Assembly (NCBI GenBank): GCA_017562135.1
Contig: QEYB01001666.1
Location: 1-64,000, forward strand
Length of the DNA: 64,000 nt
Direction of reading: 5' to 3'
Source: Dipylidium caninum
Lineage: Eukaryota > Platyhelminthes > Cestoda > Cyclophyllidea > Dipylidiidae
Made by a program: the position numbers and the translations under genes. Under the pieces are notes generated by a model. That model did not search any database. It saw nothing but the letters and a program-made list of their open reading frames with translations, and had not been told where the DNA came from. Of this stretch, positions 47,801 to 60,700 are shown in pieces (within the stretch, counting starts at the first letter, position 1; each line of letters starts with the position of its first letter).

Positions 47801-50800
47801 TGATTGGTCTGAACTACACCCCCTTCAATAAAGCGTGTAAACTTTCCTTTGGGCAGGGAAGTCAACAGAGACCGGAAGTGGAATTATAGGAAATGCCTTA
47901 AATTATGTGAATACACTATCTCCTTTCCTATAAAAATAGGTTAAAATCGACGCTTTGAACGGTAGCCCATTTTAATGAATTTTTTTAATCTTCAAGAAAA
48001 AGATGGCAATAACAAGAGCTTCTACTTAAGGCCGCTTAGTAGAGTCCCATCTCGTTTACAGTCCTCGTGGTGGGCAAGTTGAGCGGAAGACGGGGCGAGA
48101 AGGAAAGAGTAAAACATTTTTTCTAATAACTTTAATAATTTATCAAACATCTTGATCTTTTTTGTAGAGACGGAGCGGTACCATTTAGTGGGTCCAAAAA
48201 TGGGCCTAGGATTTTGTCGTTTTATTGAGCGGTCCCGCCTCTATTCCCCCTTGAAGCCGCCCGGCGCTCTTTGTCATTCGATGCCAGGCCAAAAAGAGGC
48301 CCTTTCCATACCTTCCACCGGAAAGCGCAAATGACAACTGTCTCGTGGGTCCTGGGGACCAGGTTAAACTCTTTGCTGAAGTAAGAAACCATTTAATCAC
48401 CTCTCTTCAGTTCCTATTATCGATTTCCCATTTCTACTCACTGCGCGGCAGCATTCGATCGATGAACGCAAGCATGAGTAATTCACTCGTTTTTCTATTG
48501 GTCCCTAACACCCAATCGCGTATCGCTTCTACTCAAAACTTATCCAGTTAATTTTTGGTCTCATTTCGTACTAAATGTTGGCCAGTTGAAGAAATTAGAA
48601 ACACAAGACCGCATAAGCCTCGTCCCCCTTCAATCTCTTGTGATCCAGGTACGTTTTATTTACTAACATCTCCAACATTCATGCCAGCAGTCATATGCTT
48701 TTATCTACTCCATTCTTTAACCCACCACACTTACAGGTTGAGTAATTTTAATGAGTACTAAACCAGGGCAGTCTATAGTCTCTAAAGCTTAACAATGCTA
48801 GACACATTAAGCTTGTCTTTAATGAGAAATTTGCCGAAGACGCCGTATTGTTAGAGATGTGGGTTAATGGAAGTTTCGTAAGCGTCAGAATTTTGTGATA
48901 GTCGTCTTTTTAGGCTGCACTTTCTTTATGATCAAGTAAATTACCTAATTATACAACCAGGTGGCGTCCTGTTTTGCATCACAGGGTAACAAAGTAAATT
49001 GTTTCTCATTGGGAGAATAAGGAATTTGTTTAGCAGCACACGAATCTACACGTCGTATACATTTATGGCTAAATTAACATTTACTGTGAACTGTCATCTT
49101 CGAGGAAGAAGATGGCCCATGCTATCAGATGATAAATTATTCACAAGCACAGGAGGCATTGAAGCACACGAAAACAAACAACTAATAGTGTGCTCTGAAT
49201 AACCAAATATGTGTTTGTGGAAGTTATAAAAGCCTCAAAAAAAGACAATAACAATACCATACCTACATGTGGACTCTACAGATGATCCACTTCCGCTATA
49301 TTTTGATCATGGAACGAAAGCTTTAGGTTAACATCCCCGTCCGGAGAGCGAAATGTCACAAATTCGGCATTAACTTCGTGGTAGGGAGAAATCGTCATCA
49401 CAAATGTATTGGTCGAAAGTCTTTGAGGACGAGCTGTCTTTGTTTCACTCTCTTAGTAGGGAATACTTCGTGGGGAGAAGTTGTGTAATCACACCTAAAA
49501 TCCTCATGACCCAGCTATTCGACAAGGCCGATCACATTTTGTCGAGTAGACTGTTGCTCGTCAACGCTGCGATCATTGTTTTTTGTTTTTTTTTCCTTGT
49601 TAGTGTTATTTTGCCTTTTCTCATGGCCACCATTCGCTGCGTCTACGTCTTAGGCTTGTTTTGCACGATATTTCATTTTTTTGCTGGCTTGACCTCCAAG
49701 GCCATTTTTGTTGGCTGTGTTGTGCTTCTGGTGTAAGATGTTTTCGTAAACATTACTCTGATTGCTCATTCGGACTTGTTTCCCCCTTTAAATGTTCATG
49801 AATCACTGGGTATTCACGCTCCATCAGCACCCACTCCACTGATTGGCCAGTCGTGCATTTTCCTTTCTCATTTTTGTAATCTTAATCACCGAAAGACTTT
49901 ATTATTAAAGTGCAGGTGTGGACTTAGCTTCACGAAAGGTTGTTGTTTTCTCCACGACACTTTTTTGTCCGTTCAAAGGGCAGATCTCTTCCTAAGATCC
50001 CATGAATATGGATCCGGTGACGAGGAAAATTATCGGGTAGTAGCTAAGATAACATTGAAAGGATAAATGAGGACTCTTCCTTCTCCTAACAGTGGCAGCA
50101 CATCACAGAAAATGTCTGTAGAATCGTCCACCCAAAGGCAAAATTAGCACGACTTTATTTTACCTACGTAGGAGGAAAAACTTCAATTATTGGGCGCAGT
50201 ACTGGTGGATAAGGAAGTGGGGAGGGAGAAGGGCACAAAAGGGCGATAATGTAGCCTTCAGGCCTGCATTCCCCCTTACTGTTTATACCTAAATCCCACC
50301 AGATATTTTGGATTGAAGAAGAGATATACGCGTCCCCCTCCGAAAACGCTTTTCCCACCTGCGATCCATCGGACATATCTGTGGATTGCGTCACCGAAAC
50401 GGAGATGCCTGCTGATCTACAAAGCGATCTTGAACGTCTACTTCTCTCCCATCGCCTGACTGATGTTACCGTCACGGTGGATACTACACGGACTTCGCAG
50501 ACCTGTGATAACTCGGTTCGTGTCGACATTCCTGGCTCCGCCGGTCCCGTAGCCTGCGACTGCCATGACTGTGTGACTCGAGTGGAAAGGAAACTTGAAT
50601 TTTATGCACACAAAGCAATACTGGCCGGTAAGTTTGTTCATCTCTTCAGAAATAAAAAGGATAAGGATGGTGTTCAGTTAGGGAACAAAACCGCTACCGA
50701 CTTGCGAACTAACGTCACAAGTTTGAGCTAACTTTCCACTGGTTAAAAGTCCTCGAATCTTTCTGCCTTCAAGAATGAAATGTAATTCATATGCCAAGTA

Positions 50801-53800
50801 TTGCTCGAAAAAAAATGGGAGTTTCGAGAGAAGCTCACTTAAAGTACTGTCGTTAACTTTATATTACCACGGTCGCGTAGTTATGTGCGAAGTGTTGTTA
50901 TTGCCTTGGTAGTGTCGATGGGAGTCGGAAATCGTCTTAGAAAATGAAGGAATAAGATTAAGCTTCAAGGAATTTTTCCATCTTTCGAAGAAATTTACCA
51001 ACTTCACCTGTTGTTTCGAACTATCCTTCTGCTTTTAGCTTCATCACCAAAGCTCCTACGATTATTTTCATCAAAAAACGATGGCTGTCTCCACCAAGAT
51101 ATTCAACGTCTCATATTCCGCGGCCCAGACCTCTTTCCTGACGTAATCCCAGTTTTTTTGCGCTACGTCTACACTCGTAAAATTGACCGGAGCGTAAACC
51201 ACGCGCACCTCGTATCCGTTCTCCGTCTGTCTTCCCAGGTGAGCTAAATTCCTCGCTTTCAACCCCGAGACAAAGATAGTTTGTATCTGGCTGCGACAGG
51301 CATTCTTCCACTCCTCCGAAAGACATTTTATTGTGTGACCTACAAACTAAATGCGTTCGGAAGATAGTCCTCACTGTCGTAAGGCTGGAAGTGCAAAACA
51401 GATATAAGTCACGTTTTGTTTCTATCATGTATCGGTAAAAAACTCAAATAAAAATGGGACATAAACGCGAAAAATTGTAAAAAATGAGCAAGACGGATAA
51501 TTTTAAAATTTATAAATAAAAATATGTGGGGGTAGGTTACAATGTATCTCTCTCGGTCGCAGCTAAACTCAGACTAAACAAAAAACGCCTCTTTCATAGT
51601 TTCCAGCCCAATACATAGAGTACCCTCCCTCCTATCTAGTGTCATCCCGCTTGCTCCTCTTCGTTCTTTCGTCACAGGGTAACTTCAATCTCTCCCAATC
51701 TCACTTTAATATTCGCGCTCCCCACGAAAAGAGTTTTGATACAACATATGCAATCTGGGCATTGTTTAGGGGTGCAGAGTGTTGTTTCTACCCATTATGT
51801 AAACTGGTTTACATGAAGACACCTGCTTAAATGCCAGAGGTGTTTTTGCCGCAACAAAAAATGCAACGCAATGCAACACATTACAGCTCAGTACAACACA
51901 GGCCGATTTGACGGAATTTGCGTCTTGATTTGTTGTTATTGCCGTCCCGAGACTACTCAACTGTATGTCTTCGTTATTCCCCGGTGTATTTCTTAAGAAA
52001 GGAGGGAATGCAAGATCCTCGGTGAATAGTTTGATGGTCTTTCACGGCAACTGTCTATCTTCCATGACTTTTCAATATTGCAACTTTTGCTCTTTTTACC
52101 TGACATTTAACAAGTTTGAAAGACTGATAGGAAGGCTGTAGAGGTGACGAAGGCTGGATGTTTACTCGGGTAGAACATTTAGCCACAACCTCCGCGCCGC
52201 CTTATTTAGCGGTCAGTTAATGCCCTCACGATGACTTTGATGAGGGTTTTGTGGTGTGGAGGAGAAGAGGGATTCCAACAACCGATGACAGGCGCTTAAA
52301 TACGAGTGTGGATGAGTCGAGTTAACCACTATTGTGGAACTTTCTTGCAATACATTTTGTAGAGTCGAGAAGTTTTGAAGTTAATCTTCTGGCGACATGG
52401 TAGGGGACCTTTCCGTGTGGAGCATGGCCTCCCACGTCAACTTTGACTCCGTACTCTAAGCTACGCATTCCATTCCTTCCTCGGCTTGCAGTCATTCAAC
52501 TTCTTCTTAAGCCAACCTATCGTCTCTTACGGAATTACAACAGAGTTTGATCGGTTTAGTAAAATCAAGTTTTTTTTTGTTCTGCTTAAATCCACTTTTT
52601 AAGCCTTGGCGATTGACGGACAAAGTTTATTTTTTGTCATTAAGGCGTGTGGACGCAGTTTATCTCCACGTATGACAGCAAGAAAAACACGTGAAGTAAA
52701 TAGGTCACTTTAACCAAATTTTAGTGGAGAATATCATACTTTCTCAGTCTTTTTAAATTCTTTTGAAATGTAGAAAAAGTAGAGATATTTTCCCAGTAAC
52801 ATTGAATTGTTCAGTCAAGTGGGTCATTCTCTCTCTCTCTCTATCTCTCTCCCAGACTCTGTGGGGCTATGGTAATTTGGGAGAGAATTCCGTGTAGAAA
52901 TGTGTTTTGCACGTGACAAAGACCTCTTTAATTTGTCTCAACTCTAACGAGGCCTTTCTTGAGTTCACTCTACACAAGTCCATCTATGTGACGATTGTCT
53001 TTTTTCTCTTCAGCTGGAAATGCCTGATCTCCACAGACTAATTCAACAGCGGCTAGTAGGCGTCCTTTCAGTGGAGAACATCTGCTCCATCCTGACAGCA
53101 GCTATTGACTTGGATGCGTCACGGCTGGTCGGCGACTGCCTCTCCTACGTTTTTCGGTACGTTTGTGAAAGTATTTCCCGTCCCCGTCATCTCGTCCGCC
53201 TTTCCACAGACAGAGGGTGTCTGTCCCTGTTTTGCTATATCAGGCGGCTAGTGGGCATTGTCCCCATCCTCCCGTCTTAGTGAAGTGGCCTTTTCGTTGT
53301 CTGCCTTTTCAATCCATGAGGAGGAGGAGGAGAAGAAGGAGGGCTCGAAGGTCAAAGACTCGATACCTGACACCACCTGATTAAATATTAAGTGTTTAGT
53401 GTTGAGTTAGAAAAACGTACCCCTTGGGGAAGAGGAGAGCAGATGGGCGCTCTTGTTATCATTGTAAACAGATCCTGAGAATGAATTGAATCTCTCTGAA
53501 GACACATGAGGCAGACCTGAATTGCCAGTTGTTGGGACAACATTAGTACGTCCGATTCCGCGTTGCCTCGGTTCGCGGAGACGGTGGAACGCGAGAAGAC
53601 TACGCCAGTCGCGAGGCTCTGCTTTTCTTCACTTTCTCCATTATTCCTCATCTACCTCGACTTTGCGGCAAGTTCTGATTTGGAATGCAAGTCCTGACAG
53701 ACTGCCTTGGCACAGGAGTATGCGGAGGCCGAAGTCCTTCTGCTTTCGCCCGGAGTTGGTTAATTCTCATCGCACGCAACCAAGCCTCGACTTCTGACCG

Positions 53801-56285
53801 GCGGTAGATCTACCTCCTGCAGGTCGGTGTCGATGTCCGCGTGTGTGGAGTCGTCGCTGCTCGGACATGCGGGAGGAACGATGGCACGCGCATGTATCAA
53901 CACCCCAAAATCCCCTGTCAACAAAGCTTTAACTGGTTGAGAAGAGAGAGAGAGAGGATAAATGCTTCATTTGGAAGGATAATGCTTAACTCTCGACGAA
54001 AGAGGTTATTTTGCTATTTGGACAAAATCACAGGTCATGTTCTACTGTCCTCCTCACTCCCCTGTCAGTAGAACGGGGGTGGGGGGTGGGGCACCTTTTA
54101 CCCAACCAGGTGACCTCTTCTTCCCAAGTCTCGCCAAAGTCTCGGTGTGAAATCAGCATTTTTAGGAATAAAGAGGGGAACAAGTCCCATCTTAAATTAT
54201 CCCTACCGTTGGGCCCTGCTTTCTAGATAATCTTCCACTTTTTTTCAACAAATATAGCCGTGTGTGGGTGAGTGTCCCACCTCCTCTCTGTCTCCCTTTC
54301 TCCCCCTCTGTGTGTGTGTGTGTGTGTGCTTGACACCACGGCGACCGCGGTAGATAACGGGCTTACACAATAGTCAGTAAAGCCAGGGGACCTCAAGACG
54401 AAGTGGTGGAGATGTGGAGGTCGAGGAATTCACCTTCACATAGAAGGACATTTTACCCGAGGGGATGGTGAAGTGAGGCACAAAAAATGTGCCTATTTTT
54501 GTATGTGTGTGAGGGCCACCTCGTCTACACTTTCCTTCTGTTAGTCTTTAAGCCTACCACTTGGCCATTTTGGTGGGTAAACTAACAGTTGGCGTCTCAA
54601 TTTGCTGAAAAAGAAATGATTGCATTCCCCAATTACTCCTCTTTTATGAGTTTTCATCAACTTAAATTAAAATATTCCCTTCCTCTGTCGTGTTATGCTT
54701 AGACTATGGTTGCTCTCCAAAGTGTTCCCTTTTTTCTTCACTCTCCACTTCAATCTGCCATCGTCAAGAATGTTACAGATATGATAATTTTGCCAGAGAA
54801 ATAAATCTTTCCATCTCAAATCACATTTTGAAATCACAAAATTAGCTATACTTCGGTAGGGGAAAAAGAAATTCCGCAAAAATGCCGCAATTTGTCGGTA
54901 CACCCTCGTTCTAACGCCAAGACAACTTCCATGTCAGAACGTCAATCATGTTGATGAGCGCCGACGAGCATTCTGGCAACGTCTTAATGGTGTACCTTAG
55001 CCGTAATGGTGACAGGTCTCCCTAATAAATCCCACCTCCTACTGTATCACAGTGGCTTGACTTCGTGCGATTGTTTACAATGTCGAAACTCGCATTTTGG
55101 ACTTCAATCTGCCATCTTTTAACTCTCAAAATGCCCACTTCTCGGTTTAACTGGATCCACCTTCTCGTGAGTCCGGGAACTCACCATCCAGTCACGGTGA
55201 TGTTTAGCATATCTGGTCCACACAAGTCCTGTTGTGTGTGAAGCCCACGCTTAGGGCTGACAACTGTGTGTGTGTGTGTGTAGCGCAGCTGGTGCATCAG
55301 TCCTTGAGATTTAGGTGCGCTGTGATTGGTTGCTTAGCCTGTCTGTCCTGCTTGTCGGACAAGGGCACCCATGCACACAATGAGTCAATATGCAAGGTGG
55401 AATACATACGTGTTTACGAAAACACTCCAATTGGTTGATTGCACTATCGGTGCTAGCCTGTGAAAGTACAAAATAAACTGGCTACTTATGTTGAAAAAAC
55501 CACTACCCCAAGGTCGTAAATGTGACTTGAGACAAGGATTAGACTGCTGAGACAAGTGGATAACTTTGGGCCGAGTAATCGCAGTGCTGCAAATAAGTAG
55601 ACTGTTGTTTGTCCTCGATGTGGGAAGGTTTTGGGATATGAATAATATATCAATGCTGATTGGGACAACAGCCTCGGAAAGATATTACAAAACCTATATA
55701 GCTATCATAAGTTTGGGATGTAGTGTAAATGAATTTAAGGGTTTTTCCTAACTTAACACGAAGTTTAGTTATCAAGTATCTGCACAATGTTGATTTCTGA
55801 TTTTTTGAAACACGGTGACTAGTTCTTACATATTTAAAATGTGTAGTTCCATGGGAATGGGATATTTAAATTCAGTAATTCATAAATGTGCTTGTGTATA
55901 AGTGCGAAGTTTTCATGTGACCCTATATTTTGTATTTTTTAGAAACGTGGAAAATATAATAAAATCCGCCGGCTACCAGAGTCTCTGCACAAAAAGATTG
56001 GATGTCCTGAGCTTCCTGTTTTGTCAATTCGCGCGTTACAGAGGTCAGAATCTTTCTGCACCACTCATTGTGACGCCCGCTCCCCGGCTCCTCTCTCCAC
56101 AAGTCATACATACACCTCGACCCTTTACTTTTAGCGAGGATTCTCCCATCACTACTAGTAGCTACGACCCGCTCATCCCTGCCTCAGGTCTTTCACCAGT
56201 CCATAGAAAACATGGACAAGCCTTGCATCAGCACCACCACCAACAACAACAGTCCCAGCAGTTCAGTACATCGTCTTCTTCGTAG
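37698..56285 (+). CDS. SPOP: SPOP-like MATH-BTB-BACK protein, eight exons
   Basis: Probable substrate adaptor of cullin-3 ubiquitin ligase. Exons 37698-38018, 39633-39754, 44405-44613, 48168-48380, 50303-50627, 51039-51238, 53014-53156 and 55943-56285; phases 0, 2, 1, 0, 1, 0, 2 agree across the introns. About 624 aa against 374 in human SPOP, mainly from a 100-residue N-terminal extension. MATH: HWCYTKICPKKLEFTWTIDNFS (human SPOP has [22 protein letters not shown]-type sequence), SLHVAPHGKCPELRDYVSV, RYHLVGPKMGLGFCRFIER, DQVKLFAE. BTB: LLLSHRLTDVTVTVD, a 40-residue insertion, FYAHKAILAASSPKLLRLF, FPDVIPVFLRYVYTRKI. BACK: LEMPDLHRLIQQRLVG onward. The tail has a His/Gln/Ser run (HQHHHQQQQSQQ) instead of the human nuclear signal. 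The fourth exon changes frame around 48230-48300. Confidence 0.85.
38019..44404 (+). other. Introns 1-2 of the SPOP-like gene
   Basis: Apart from exon 2 (39633-39754) no coding exon was recognised. Repeats include CTCTCTCC (39778-39823), TCACTCAC (40073-40097), a GCT/GCTGCC run (41000-41047) and TG repeats at 41853-41881 and 42090-42112. Reading frames on the - strand at 40905-41476 are Ser/Pro-rich and partly made by the GCT repeat, and are not called as genes. Confidence 0.5.
41853..41881 (+). repeat. TG dinucleotide microsatellite
   Basis: Pure TG repeat in the second intron of the SPOP-like gene. A similar one lies at 42090-42112. Confidence 0.9.
44614..48167 (+). other. Intron 3 of the SPOP-like gene
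   Basis: No exon was recognised. It includes a CCACT/CCCCT run at 47373-47406. Short frames on both strands lack recognisable motifs. Confidence 0.5.
44618..44643 (+). repeat. TG repeat touching a 5' splice site
   Basis: Begins at the end of the donor GTAAGT of the third exon of the SPOP-like gene (exon end 44613), so the first bases of the intron are GTAAG followed by the TG repeat. Another TG repeat is at 44854-44874. Confidence 0.9.
48381..50302 (+). other. Intron 4 of the SPOP-like gene, with a hydrophobic short ORF
   Basis: Holds a 110-codon ATG frame at 49404-49736 whose second half is very hydrophobic (for example AAIIVFCFFFLVSVILPFL), enough for two or three membrane spans. It has no recognised relative, and T-rich DNA readily produces such frames, so it is not called as a gene. 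Confidence 0.3.
51239..55942 (+). other. Introns 6-7 of the SPOP-like gene
   Basis: Besides exon 7 (53014-53156) no coding exon was recognised. It includes CT repeats at 52829-52852 and TG repeats at 54309-54328 and 55264-55281. Confidence 0.5.
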
Positions 56286-57764
56286 TGAAAACTAAACACG
56301 GGACAGTCAGACAATCTTCCATGGTCATTCCTGCCTGTGCTGATTAGTACAGTAACTGATATTGTAGTACTCACGTCCTCATCTTCTAGATACTCTCATG
56401 TTTCCTGATATGTACAAGAAAAAGTTTGTGATTAAAATTTTTTGCCTCGGGCACACTTTGATAAAGGAATAGGCCTTAGATCAAGTTTCGGTAAAGCGGA
56501 GATGTTGTCGGTGAGTCTGGTAATATCGAAAAAGAAAGCTGTTAGCAGGGCAAGTTCTCTCATGGTTCATGTACCTACTAGAGAATAGCCGTTATGAGCA
56601 CAGGTCTTATTACCATGATATAGAATGGTTAATTTAGAGATAAATCACTTCCCAAAAGTACCACATCGCGACTTGGCTTTCATTTTTGTATGCAGTATTT
56701 CAGATTTTTCCGAAGATATGAATGTTAAGGGGAAAGTGGATATAAACAGCATGCTTGTTTTCTTCAGGAGGCAGTAGCAATTGTTTTATCGCTTTTATCT
56801 GGAATGCGTGTATAAGAGTTAGGGAAGCGGACTATTCTAAAATAGCAATATGCTGTTTACGGTGTAGTAGGATTCTGTGGAGTTAAGGGAATGCTACACC
56901 TTATATGTTTAATAAGGAGCTTGGTGAGTTATGAGCATTCAGCCTCCTGCCGTATAAAATTATAGAACATTGCCGACGAGTATGTCAACCTTGAAATTGC
57001 GCTTGCTAAAGACTAAATGAAGACTGCGGCATAAGGTGTGAATAGAAGACGATTCAACGCACCACAAGAAAATATGTGGCATTTTAAAATATGTATTCGG
57101 ATATTGGCAGTGCTCGTACCCTTACCCACATTGTAAGACATGATTTGTTTCGCAAGAAGGAATTTCCAACGTTCTGGTTTTAAAAAACAATGCAAAAATC
57201 GGGTTTTAAAAGTAAATTTGTGTAATTTTGAGGGAAACCACTACGCACAGCTATCTCTCGCTTCGTACCGTCTAGTTTATTGAAATGTGGATAGTCCTTG
57301 TTAGATTATTTAAACTAATCACCTGACAGCTTGAAAATGCGCGGCTTCTCCAAGATTATCAGAGGATGAGCTGTTATCCGTATTCTTCAAAGGATATGAA
57401 AGACAATGGATGTCGGAAGCCATTCATTCAGGTATTAACACTACCACAGCTGTCTTCTGAGTATGCATTTTTATTGGTCTTATTCATTTTGACTATTCGA
57501 CGGGGTGTCACGCCATTCATGTAAAAGTCGCATCTTATTCCTGCCATATTTTTATTTTAATGCGCTGTTTTCCCTCATATTATTCGGTTTCTTTAATTAC
57601 AGTTTACATGTTTGGCTTGGATACTTTGCCAAACCTTCTTAAGGTTCCTATGCGGTCCTTTGTATTTCTTCCACACATTTGGTTTCCACACTCCTCTAAT
57701 TTTTTAATAGCCATGGGATACCTACACAGAGGAAGATGACGGCAGTTCGTTTGAGTCGCAAACA
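56286..57764 (+). other. Intergenic stretch with SPOP-like 3' end and PAK upstream region
   Basis: ATTAAA at 56431-56436 is the best polyadenylation signal for the SPOP-like gene, about 145 bases past its stop. The rest is AT-rich and should contain the PAK promoter or 5' exons; none was identified. Confidence 0.5.
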
Positions 57765-60700
57765 ATGGACCCTGAAAATAGAACTCCCGCCCCTCCACTT
57801 CGCACCACCAGTACTGCTTCCAGTAGTGGTGCCTCGAGTTCGGGCGGAGGGATGATGTGCGATGGAAGCGGGCTATCTAATCTTTTCGCCAAACCCCTTC
57901 CACCTACTCCGGGAAGCGAGCGACGGGAGAGACGCGTTAAAAAGGGCAAACACGGCGCCAGTTTAGCTCCACCACCACAACTTCCCAATATTTCATTCCC
58001 GATGAAAGTACACCATGAGGTCCACGTAACGATAGATCCAACCAGTGGCGAGTTTACGGTACCTTTAAGCCTTTGATATTTTATGATGTCTTAAACATAT
58101 TTTAGCTCATTGATTACGGCGCCTTGTCTGAGTTCATGCCCGTTAATCGAATCTTTCTTACTTTATTTTTAAAAAGCCAAATTATTAGTCAAGTAGTTAA
58201 ATTCGATGTCGCTTACGTTGATTTGTTTGTTTATTTCGATCATCACCTTTCTCTTTCATAATCTCTCCTATTTTTGAATACTAAAATGAATTTACATTTC
58301 TGCGATACCCTATGTGTTAGTAGCATTAGACACTGTGTTTTAAATGCTTATTCTTAAATTTTTGTTTCACATTTAGTTTGCCAAGTTGTTAATCACTGTT
58401 CATGGGCAGAAAATTTTCGCCGCTTTTCTAATTCTGTATTTTTTGCCTATCGATTGTTGACACTCCACTTATTAAAAAGTCGTTTGTCTTCCGTTGTTTT
58501 TCGAAGTCCGTAAATATGAGTGAGGTCATTTAAAAAAACTAGAGGGTTTATAGTCTTTTGTTGAATTCACATTGCTTTTGGAAGCCAAAGTGTTGCATTT
58601 TTTGTGTGACTCGCTTTACTTTTCATGTACCTTAAGCTTTATCCATCCATTTTTGCTGTAATATAAGTTAATAGCAACTTCCTAAGCTTTTACTCTTTAA
58701 AAATGGATTAAGTTTTAAAATTCAATAAAAAGACATTAAGTTGGGGGTACGCATTGAATCTCATTTTTCTTGTTTAATGTCCCGTCCCGTAAGCCAAGAA
58801 TGAAACCTATTGATATTTATTACTTCCATTTATCAGTCTTTTTTTGGCTCTCTTATTCGTGTTTATATTTTCACAGTTATCAAATACGGATATATAGTAT
58901 AGATTTTCCTTACATTCTAACTTCTTTAGCTATTATATTTCTCTATCGCTTTACTAAGTTTTTGTGTTTGTTGGTCTAAAAAGGAACATTTTCATTATGT
59001 AAGTGGCGACTAATTGACGACAATGTCACACTTCCTTCGTCTGACTTCCAAAATTACGTCATAGGGTATTGTTCAGCTGTTCATCTATAAAACTGTAATT
59101 AATCGAAAACGGCATTTGTAATTCTCCAATAACAAATCGACGCGGATGGGACATTAATAAAAAATGAGCATATTTTTCTTTTTTCAAATAGGGAATATTC
59201 TATTACAAAAATAAAATAACACATTGCAACTTGTCGAAAGTCAGTAGTAGATACGAGATATTTTGAGCTCGATTTACGGCAACTTCATTTCGGTGAAAAG
59301 AAACAGGGATTTGAACGCGCGATTTATGAAGATCGTGCTAGTAAATATGTCCCAAATTTTGACTTCTTTTCTGGCCTCAAAGATAGGTTGGAAAATCTTA
59401 ACCTTTGTGTAGAATTGAAAGTACTGGAAGCTTACAGAACAACTTTATTAGTCTTCAACACTTAAATGCTACTTAAAAATAATTTAGATTTCAGTTGAAG
59501 TATCCCTAAACGGCTCAGTCTTCGTCTCTTGCTATAGTCCCGTTTTTTTAATTTCTTGCCCTGAATCTACAAAAATATTCTCAGGAAGATTAACGTTGCT
59601 AACCGATGTTCTTCCCAATGGCGGGGTGTAATGTTGATACGAAATTTTTCCCTTTTTTTTTGTGTCTTTCAATTAATTTTTGGTACTATTCAAATTTGTT
59701 GCGTTAAGTAACATTAAATGCTCATCCTTTTGCTTTTCCACTCGAGCAGTTATTCATTTCTCTCCCTCCAGGGTATGCCGGCAGAATGGGTGGCGATGTT
59801 GCGTAAGGCAGGCATATCTGTACACGAACAGCAGCAGCACATGGAGGTGATTCGTAACGCCCTGGAAATCTGCACTATCGATAAGTCCACTGGGACTGTC
59901 AAGTACATGAATGACCTCTCCAACAATACCAGTGAGTTTCGTGGTTGATGATTTTGTACTTTTTTTTCCGTTCGTTATCCCCCACCCTCACCTCCACTCC
60001 CCTCCCTTTCTCCCGTCTTTCCCTCTTTCGGGAAAAAAAAATAATCACTTGACCCGATTTCCCCTTTCCCTCCAAGTGTCCCATAAAAGTGGAATGGCAT
60101 AAATTTTATAGCATCAATCATTTTTAAATCTCAATGTCCCACTGTCGCTAATAGTAATGGACGAGTTTTTTTTGACAAATCAGACTTCGGCTTGGAAATC
60201 GACTCTCGAAAGCCATCCCAACTTATTTATAGATTTAATTTTATGAAAAGAGGGATTGTTGTGCTCTTTAATTTGAGGTTGTATTAAAAAAGGAGAAATG
60301 AATTACTCAATTCGCCTGCAGCTATTCCTTTAATTGCATAGCGCAATGAGTGAAAACTGAATGTGAGTAAGTCGCGTCATTATCATTCCGATTATTCATC
60401 GGAGGGAAAACGTCTCTTTCTTATCATCCTCATTATTACCGTTGGCATTTGTATATTTAAGTTTTTTCTAAGGCAAATAAGATAGAAGAAACAGTGTTTA
60501 CAGCAGTTGGTGAATCGGACTGCAGACAGTCGGATGATTTATGAAAAGGAGGAGACAAAGGGTAAAACAGGATGTTACATTAAAAAGAAGTTGTGTTCAA
60601 ATGCCATTTCTATTTTCATTTGTATGAGAGAGAAAGAAATGGGTGACAGTCGGGAAATGAGAAGAAAATTTCCGGAATTGGGTGCTTTTACCCCGTTCCA

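Noticed and set aside
49404..49736. 110-codon hydrophobic frame within a SPOP-like intron
   Set aside because: T-rich DNA gives hydrophobic codons by chance; no homologue recognised and no second supporting signal.
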